A stretch of DNA of 64,000 nucleotides from Anaerolineales bacterium (GTDB lineage: Bacteria > Chloroflexota > Anaerolineae > Anaerolineales > Villigracilaceae): assembly GCA_019187665.1 (NCBI GenBank), contig JABARH010000010.1, positions 124,001-188,000 of the forward strand. The letters run 5' to 3'. The notes under the pieces were generated by a model. It had not been told where the DNA came from, ran no database searches, and saw only the letters and a list, made by a program, of their open reading frames with translations. The translations under genes were made by a program, and so were the position numbers. Shown one piece after another: positions 58,952 through 64,000 of the stretch (the stretch's first letter is position 1; each line of letters opens with the position of its first letter).

Positions 58952-59494
58952 CTAGTTCCACATCTTGCGGACGAAATACGCCATGGCGTATGCGCCGCCG
59001 AAGATGGCGAACATGATGGCCCATGAACCCGCTGCGAGGGTCGTGCCGCCGGTCAGTGCCTGCCCGGAGGTGCATCCGCGTGCCATGCGCGCGCCATAGA
59101 GGAATAACGCGCCGCCGAGGAAGGCAAACAGCATCCGTGCGCGGTTGGAAATCTGCGGGCCTTTGGTGATCTCAAATTTCAGGCGGCCATTGAAGAAGCC
59201 GGAGGCGAATCCGCCGAGCAGCGCGCCGAAGAAGACCGGCACGATCCAATCGTCGAAGGGATTCTTGTCCCCGCCCGCGAGTTTGAGCAGGTAGGGCGTG
59301 CGGTCCACGTGGCCGGGCGCGGCCAGATCGGTGGCGGCGGTGACGAGGCGGCTGGTCGCGCCGGAGGAGCCGAGTCCGTTCCCCGTCAGGAAAAGAGCGA
59401 GGAAGAGTACGATGCCCAGGATCATGCCTCCAAAGTATGGATGCACGAAGGGTTTCGTCGGCCGCTTTAAAATTGATTTTACGAAGGTGGTCAT
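58952..59494 (-). CDS. YeeE/YedE family membrane protein (sulfur transport)
   Basis: The protein has 180 residues with about four to five membrane helices. It carries the GARMARGCTSGQALTGG motif, the conserved Cys segment of the other YeeE/YedE half. With the following gene it forms a two-component sulfur-compound transporter of the split type. It begins 10 bp after the multiheme cytochrome gene. Confidence 0.88.
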   Translation of the reverse strand: MTTFVKSILKRPTKPFVHPYFGGMILGIVLFLALFLTGNGLGSSGATSRLVTAATDLAAPGHVDRTPYLLKLAGGDKNPFDDWIVPVFFGALLGGFASGFFNGRLKFEITKGPQISNRARMLFAFLGGALFLYGARMARGCTSGQALTGGTTLAAGSWAIMFAIFGGAYAMAYFVRKMWN

Positions 59495-59504
59495 TGGATA
59501 CTCC

Positions 59505-62246
59505 TTACCGCTTTTCGCTTTCTGCGTTGGGCTCGCGGCTCTCCTGCGTTTCTGTTTCCTCCCAGCCGGTGATCATGGCCTGGATGGCGTCGAGCGGTTT
59601 GTGGCCGGCGGTGGTGGTCAGGTACACGTGGGCAACCACGAAAGCCGCAAACATCCAGGCGCTCAACGTGTGCAGCGGGGCGAGAATTGTCAGCCCGCCG
59701 AACCAATCCTGGATGGATGGGATTTTTTGAACCAGCCACATCAGAATGCCGGTCAAGCCCTGGAAGGGAAGCAGGACGCCCAGCAGGCCGATGTAGGTGA
59801 TCATCTGAAGCGGGTTGAATTTTCGCTCCCGCGACTTGTGGAATGGATGAGGCTCGTGGCGGAAAATTCCCTGGATGTAATATTTTGCCTGGGCGATCAT
59901 CTGATCTATGAAGCCGTAGGGGTGTGGAATGTATTGCTGGATCTCGCCGCTCAGCACGTGCCAGAAGATCGAGATCACGGCGTTGAGGCCCAGCAGCGCG
60001 GCCAGCGCGTTATGGATGAAGACGATATAACGGAAGGAGAATCCGCCGAACATGTCCGGGCGATGGATGACCAATCCCGTCAGCAGGAGGATGAGGATGG
60101 CGACCGTCTGAAGCCAGTGCCAGAAGCGTTCGTACACCTCGTACATGTATACTGCCTGTGTGCGGGCGGTTGGGGTCGGGGTTTTTCGATCGCTGAGATA
60201 ACGCAGGGTTCCGTGTCCGCCGATTCCGATCACGGTTCCGAGGAAGAGCAGGGCGCCGAACCAGTCAATCCAGCCGATGCGGTTATGCCCAAAGAGGTAG
60301 GTCTTGTCATTTTGGTTGAGCGGGTTGTAGTACAACGATGCCCCGACTGTTTCCACGCTTCCCGTTGGGGAGACAGTGGCATCCGGTGGAAATGTGAGTT
60401 GGACTCCGACCGGGGCGGCCGCGGAAAGCAGGAGCGGCTCTGTCACGCGTGAGTCGGCGTTGTGGCAGGCCGCGCAATCGCGCGTGGCGGAACCGCGGTC
60501 TACAACGTTGTGATTGATCGAGTAGGGCTGCGCTTGTCCGTGAATGCGGACGTTCGTCAGGCCGAGAGCGGCCAGTTTATTGACGATCAAGGATTGTTTG
60601 GATGAATCGTTTAGGATCAGCTCGCTGTCACTGAGCGTTCCATCGTTGTTCGCATCGAAGGCGGCGAAGATGTCGGGCGCGTATGTTTTGCCCGTGAGGT
60701 AGATTGCCTCGAGATCTGCTTTGCGAACCGGGCGCAGATTGCCCTGCCGATCCTCGTATACCCAGAAATAGGTTGTGATTATGTTGTATGGCGCAAGCAG
60801 AGTCTGGCCGGTTTGTGCGTCGGTGCGCTGCATCAAGACGGGCTGGTAGCCGGTCACGAGGTCGGTGGTTGTGTCTTGGCCCTGGATGCCGCGACATTCG
60901 ACGCGGGCCGAGCCGTCCACGCGGATCACCGTCCAGTCTACGGCGCGGAGGGCCGGCGCGTACATTTGCGGGATGTGGCAGGATTCGCACGCCAGAACTT
61001 GCATATGACGGTCGTTGTAGGGCAGCCAGCCCGCGTGCGATTTGTTCGTGTCGTGACAGGCTTCGCAGCGGCGCATTGTGCTTTTAAGTTCGGGGGCAAC
61101 GCCGAATTGCGCGCTTACGCCGCGCGCAAAATTGTGATTTGGTTTTTGTAGATATTCGCCGATCTCCAATTTGCGCGGGTCATAGGTGAGGTGATCGGGG
61201 TTGGCGGCTTTTTCATCCAGCGCGTGCGCGGGGTTGTTGAGCGAGTAGTGGCAGTCGGTGCATTTCAGCGCGCGCTCGGCATGGATGTCCCAGGCGTGAT
61301 CGAGGTTCGCCTTGCCGCTCAAATTGATTCCCGATTCGGAAATTCGTTGCGAAGAGATCACCTGTCCCGTGGTCGCGGTTTGCGTTTGTGTCAGATCGCA
61401 GGCATGGAGTTGCAGCGGCGCGATCGGGTCTTCGTGAATCTCGCCGTGACAGGCCGCGCAGTTCGCGTTTGTCGGGTCTTGCAGCTGCACATATTCGATC
61501 TTTAATTCGCCGTTTTCGTCGAAGGCGTCTGTGTTCCATGCGAAGCCGCCCGCGCCGAGACTCGAACGCTCCACGATGCCTGTGCCGACGAGCGTGGCGG
61601 TATTCGCCCAGCCAAAAGCGCCGCGTTCGATCGCCGCCACGCGCAGTTCATTGTTGGGTGTTTGCATGTGGCAGAGGAAGCAGTTCATTTCGATGACGCC
61701 CGACCGATTCCAGTCCCACGCCTCGAATGAACCGCTCTCCGCGTTGTAGGCGCTCGCCTCGGGATTCTGCGCGTCCGGGCGCAGACGGGTGAGGGGTTGC
61801 CCGTCGCGGGCGTTAACCGCCGGTCCGCCGCCGGGCACGCGCCAGCCATAGGTCATCAACCATTCCGGTGTGGTCAGATCAATGCGTTCATCGCCGGCAG
61901 GGGAAAGGTAGCGATAGGTGATGGGGTCGAATTTGCCGAAGAGGCCGTTCGAGGCGTTCCATGTTTCGCGGTTGGCCTGGTAGTCGCTCAATCCAAGATC
62001 GGCATGATACGCATGCGAGACGATGAATTCGGTATCGTGACATTCGCCGCAGGTTGTCATCGTGGAGGCGGCCTGTCCGCTTTCCAGCACGTTCGCGCCG
62101 TTTGAATCGAGCAGGGCGAAGGTTGGATGGAGGGGCGAAACGGCGCTTGCCGCTCTGTTTTCGTTCCTCGCGAAGGCTGTGTTAAATCCCAGGGCGAGCG
62201 CAACCATTAGCGCGCCGGGTAGAAGTAGTTTGATCGAAGTCTTCAT
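59505..62246 (-). CDS. Heptaheme c-type cytochrome fused to a b-type cytochrome membrane domain
   Basis: The protein has 913 residues. A signal peptide (about 1-27) is followed by seven CxxCH haem sites (C66, C189, C263, C329, C394, C420 and C591 begin them). Residues 531-542 (DANNDGTLSDSE) match an EF-hand calcium loop exactly. The C-terminal 280 residues form about four to five membrane helices with conserved histidines (ERFWHWLQTVAIL, IVFIHNALAALL, APLHTLSAWMF, VVAHVYL) as in formate dehydrogenase gamma/thiosulfate reductase b-type subunits. It likely links the quinone pool to the octaheme enzyme encoded just upstream. The start has GAGGAAAACAC before ATG. Confidence 0.9.
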   Translation of the reverse strand: MKTSIKLLLPGALMVALALGFNTAFARNENRAASAVSPLHPTFALLDSNGANVLESGQAASTMTTCGECHDTEFIVSHAYHADLGLSDYQANRETWNASNGLFGKFDPITYRYLSPAGDERIDLTTPEWLMTYGWRVPGGGPAVNARDGQPLTRLRPDAQNPEASAYNAESGSFEAWDWNRSGVIEMNCFLCHMQTPNNELRVAAIERGAFGWANTATLVGTGIVERSSLGAGGFAWNTDAFDENGELKIEYVQLQDPTNANCAACHGEIHEDPIAPLQLHACDLTQTQTATTGQVISSQRISESGINLSGKANLDHAWDIHAERALKCTDCHYSLNNPAHALDEKAANPDHLTYDPRKLEIGEYLQKPNHNFARGVSAQFGVAPELKSTMRRCEACHDTNKSHAGWLPYNDRHMQVLACESCHIPQMYAPALRAVDWTVIRVDGSARVECRGIQGQDTTTDLVTGYQPVLMQRTDAQTGQTLLAPYNIITTYFWVYEDRQGNLRPVRKADLEAIYLTGKTYAPDIFAAFDANNDGTLSDSELILNDSSKQSLIVNKLAALGLTNVRIHGQAQPYSINHNVVDRGSATRDCAACHNADSRVTEPLLLSAAAPVGVQLTFPPDATVSPTGSVETVGASLYYNPLNQNDKTYLFGHNRIGWIDWFGALLFLGTVIGIGGHGTLRYLSDRKTPTPTARTQAVYMYEVYERFWHWLQTVAILILLLTGLVIHRPDMFGGFSFRYIVFIHNALAALLGLNAVISIFWHVLSGEIQQYIPHPYGFIDQMIAQAKYYIQGIFRHEPHPFHKSRERKFNPLQMITYIGLLGVLLPFQGLTGILMWLVQKIPSIQDWFGGLTILAPLHTLSAWMFAAFVVAHVYLTTTAGHKPLDAIQAMITGWEETETQESREPNAESEKR

Positions 62247-62360
62247 GTGTTTTCCTCAAGCCGCGCCGCAAAATTCGTTTTGCGTTTTTTCATCGTACAC
62301 CCGTCGTTTCGACGATCAATCTGCTGCGCGTTGCCCGCATGCAAGACGAATCTTGCGCGG

Positions 62361-63788
62361 CTACCGCCCGCCCCATTCCATGGGGTCGCCGGGATAACCG
62401 AGCTCTTCCCAATCGAGGCGGCCGTTGTCGGCGTGACAGGCGTCACACTGTAGAGAATACTCCTTTGGCTGGACCATGTGCGTGGTCGGCCAGTACATCC
62501 ACGTTTCCGCGAAGCCATATTGACCGGAGAATTTCATGCCGGTATCCTGCGCGCCGAGAGTCAACGCGGAGAGCCAATCGAAGGTGCTCCAGAAGCCGCC
62601 TTCGCCCGCCGTGCGCGGCTGGAGCAGATAACGGTTGACCGTATCATAGGGCTGCTTTGCCACGTGCAGTTTGAACGGGAAGATTTTTGACCGCGCATCG
62701 TTGATGCCGCCAGCGGGCTGATTGATGAATGTCGGCTGGTCTGGGTCTATTTTGTCGCCCAAAAGATAGCGATAGGATAGATTGCCGTTGAACCATAGAT
62801 AGGTCGGTTGGTAATTACGCTCGTAAACGAACGACCCCTTAATCTTCAAATAGGTGTAGTGATCGTCGCCGCGATCTGCTCCTGCCGTGGACCAGTCCCA
62901 CGCCACCTTTGTTGGGTCTTTTACCGCAATGTTCGGGATGTGGCATGTCTGACAGGCGACCGCGTCGGTGTGGAGATTCAAACGTTCATCGGGATGCGGC
63001 TGCCCGCTGTGGCAATCGGTGCAGGCCACCTGTTCCGCCGGGTCAATGCTGTAATTGTCCGCGACCATGCGGCCCTTGATCGTGTGGTCTCTGGTCGTGT
63101 GACAATCGGTGCAGAGAAAATTGAGCCCGCCCATGTGAACATCCAGATTCTCGGAGGGGAAATAGAGGCTTTCATCCAGATCGCCGTGCTTGACGCCGTT
63201 CCCGCCCCCGCCGTCGAAATGACACTTGCCGCAGTTGTCGCGCGTCGGCGCGCGGACGGAGCGCGCGGCCGCCAGCAGGTCTACGCCTGGGGCGGGATTG
63301 CCAAATTCGCCTTTCGCGTACGTGGATGTATCTGCATGACAGGCAAGGCAGTCCACGTTTGCCGGATCTGCGAAGTCAAAGCGTTTGTCCGACCAGCCGT
63401 AGCCCGTATGGCACGACATGCACTTCGATTCGTTGCCTTGCGCGCCGATGCAGAAATTATTGATCTGATTCGCTTTGCCGATGGTGATGGGTTCATCGCG
63501 CCAGGGAACGTTGTATGGCCGGCTCTCCCACGTAAAATGGGTGGTGTGGATCATCTGTTCGCCGGATTCTTCGTGGCATTGCAGGCAGGCCCGCGTCACA
63601 TCCTGGCCCGATGCGAATTCCCCGCTCACAATGTCTGCGTGATCTACATGTGTCGGATGGATGGGAACCCCGGCCCATGGGTCTTCTTTCGCTTCGGCGG
63701 TCTTCGGCCAGAACGCGATCAGCGGGGCGAGGATCGCCAGTAGGATGGCGCCCAGCCCCACCATCCAGAATGAGCGAGGTTGTTTCAT
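62361..63788 (-). CDS. Octaheme tetrathionate reductase (OTR)-type c-type cytochrome
   Basis: The protein has 475 residues. A signal/anchor helix (about 7-28) is followed by eight CxxCH sites beginning at C68, C123, C147, C186, C226, C256, C279 and C448. The block INNFCIGAQGNESKCMSCHTGYGW around the second haem is the family hallmark of OTR, whose active-site haem uses a Lys ligand instead of His. The known Shewanella enzyme reduces tetrathionate, nitrite and hydroxylamine in vitro; the physiological substrate is uncertain. The flanking YeeE transporters favour a sulfur oxyanion here. Start at 63788 behind AGGAGAG. Confidence 0.92.
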   Translation of the reverse strand: MKQPRSFWMVGLGAILLAILAPLIAFWPKTAEAKEDPWAGVPIHPTHVDHADIVSGEFASGQDVTRACLQCHEESGEQMIHTTHFTWESRPYNVPWRDEPITIGKANQINNFCIGAQGNESKCMSCHTGYGWSDKRFDFADPANVDCLACHADTSTYAKGEFGNPAPGVDLLAAARSVRAPTRDNCGKCHFDGGGGNGVKHGDLDESLYFPSENLDVHMGGLNFLCTDCHTTRDHTIKGRMVADNYSIDPAEQVACTDCHSGQPHPDERLNLHTDAVACQTCHIPNIAVKDPTKVAWDWSTAGADRGDDHYTYLKIKGSFVYERNYQPTYLWFNGNLSYRYLLGDKIDPDQPTFINQPAGGINDARSKIFPFKLHVAKQPYDTVNRYLLQPRTAGEGGFWSTFDWLSALTLGAQDTGMKFSGQYGFAETWMYWPTTHMVQPKEYSLQCDACHADNGRLDWEELGYPGDPMEWGGR

Positions 63789-63827
63789 TGCACTCTCCTG
63801 ATTAATCTGCCCGGCCTGCGCCCAGCG

Positions 63828-64000
63828 CTATTCAACGACGCCGACTTCTTCCATGAGGCTGGCGCGCGCCACGAGACGGTCGCGCAAAACGGAGCGCAGA
63901 ACATCCAGCGCCTCGATGATGCGATGATCGTGGAGCGAATATTCGACCGCAACGCCGCGCCGCTCCGCCTTGACCAGTCCGCGTTCGCGTAAAATTTTCA
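63828..64000 (-). CDS. ArsR-family transcriptional regulator, C-terminal fragment
   Basis: The window edge cuts the 5' part; 57 codons remain. The visible sequence KILRERGLVKAERRGVAVEYSLHD is the end of the recognition helix and the wing of an ArsR-type winged-helix regulator, followed by a dimerisation helix. It ends 39 bp before the octaheme cytochrome gene on the same strand and probably controls this operon. No metal-binding or redox Cys is seen in the visible part; the missing half may hold the sensor residues. Confidence 0.8.
   Translation of the reverse strand, partial: KILRERGLVKAERRGVAVEYSLHDHRIIEALDVLRSVLRDRLVARASLMEEVGVVE

Noticed and set aside
59298..60452. A 384-codon frame antisense to the multiheme/cytochrome b and YeeE genes
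   Set aside because: The opposite strand carries CxxCH motifs and membrane helices of known families; this frame has none.

Overview
The window most likely comes from a Chloroflexota bacterium of the class Anaerolineae. No rRNA or marker gene is present, so this is inferred from style: moderately high G+C, long tandem-GAF signalling proteins, LysM/M23 lipoproteins, LiaI/LiaF-like membrane proteins, a three-subunit acyl-CoA carboxylase, several GT-C glycosyltransferases, and dispersed palindromic or heptameric intergenic repeats. I saw no transposase, phage gene, CRISPR array or rRNA.

Region 1 (305-21816, minus strand) is the most remarkable part. It is a compact 11-gene run whose genes overlap by 4 bp or sit a few bases apart. 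In transcription order it holds two stand-alone receiver proteins, six paralogous membrane sensors with GAF domains but no output domain, a ParA/MinD-like ATPase, a 1610-residue hybrid histidine kinase with two receivers, and a threonine synthase-like PLP enzyme fused to a receiver domain. All six sensors end in the first part of a GAF fold, and the kinase begins with what looks like the last part of one. I read this as one signalling array: sensors feed the shared kinase, the kinase feeds REC domains (one on a metabolic enzyme), and ParA may position the array. The start of a DMT-family transporter lies at the left edge.

Region 2 (21935-27634) has a tRNA-Gly(CCC) with a consensus promoter and a terminator, an acyltransferase, an AlkZ-like protein, a three-gene LiaI/LiaF-like membrane set, a lone cyclic-nucleotide-binding domain, and a TlpA thioredoxin followed by OsmC.

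Region 3 (27666-36218) has three tandem paralogous LysM + M23 lipoproteins, then biotin carrier, biotin carboxylase and carboxyltransferase subunits of an acyl-CoA carboxylase (transcribed in the reverse of that coordinate order).

Region 4 (36184-45354) is a minus-strand series: small membrane protein, lipoprotein, GT-C enzyme, zinc-type oxidoreductase, methyltransferase, GT2 glycosyltransferase, second GT-C enzyme, acyl-CoA dehydrogenase. Repeats occupy several spacers, and one palindromic element appears to have inserted in frame in the oxidoreductase gene.

Region 5 (45464-50662) is mainly plus-strand: M55 D-aminopeptidase, an unlisted 39-residue ORF, a SET-domain protein, a GT-C enzyme, a CPBP protease, a GNAT acetyltransferase and a ComEA-like protein.

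Region 6 (50667-57658) has a 133-bp element with 13-bp terminal inverted repeats, a second acyl-CoA dehydrogenase, a DUF2007-like protein, a YwiC-like membrane protein, a 1301-residue protein with the layout of mammalian soluble adenylyl cyclase, and a small unknown protein.

Region 7 (57668-64000, minus) is a sulfur-oxyanion/electron-transfer operon: ArsR-type regulator (cut by the edge), octaheme tetrathionate reductase-type cytochrome, a heptaheme cytochrome fused to a b-type membrane domain, and two YeeE/YedE transporter proteins, the last carrying a rhodanese-like domain without a visible catalytic cysteine.

Several genes have a TANAAT box only 5-9 bases before the start codon and no Shine-Dalgarno sequence, which suggests leaderless mRNAs.
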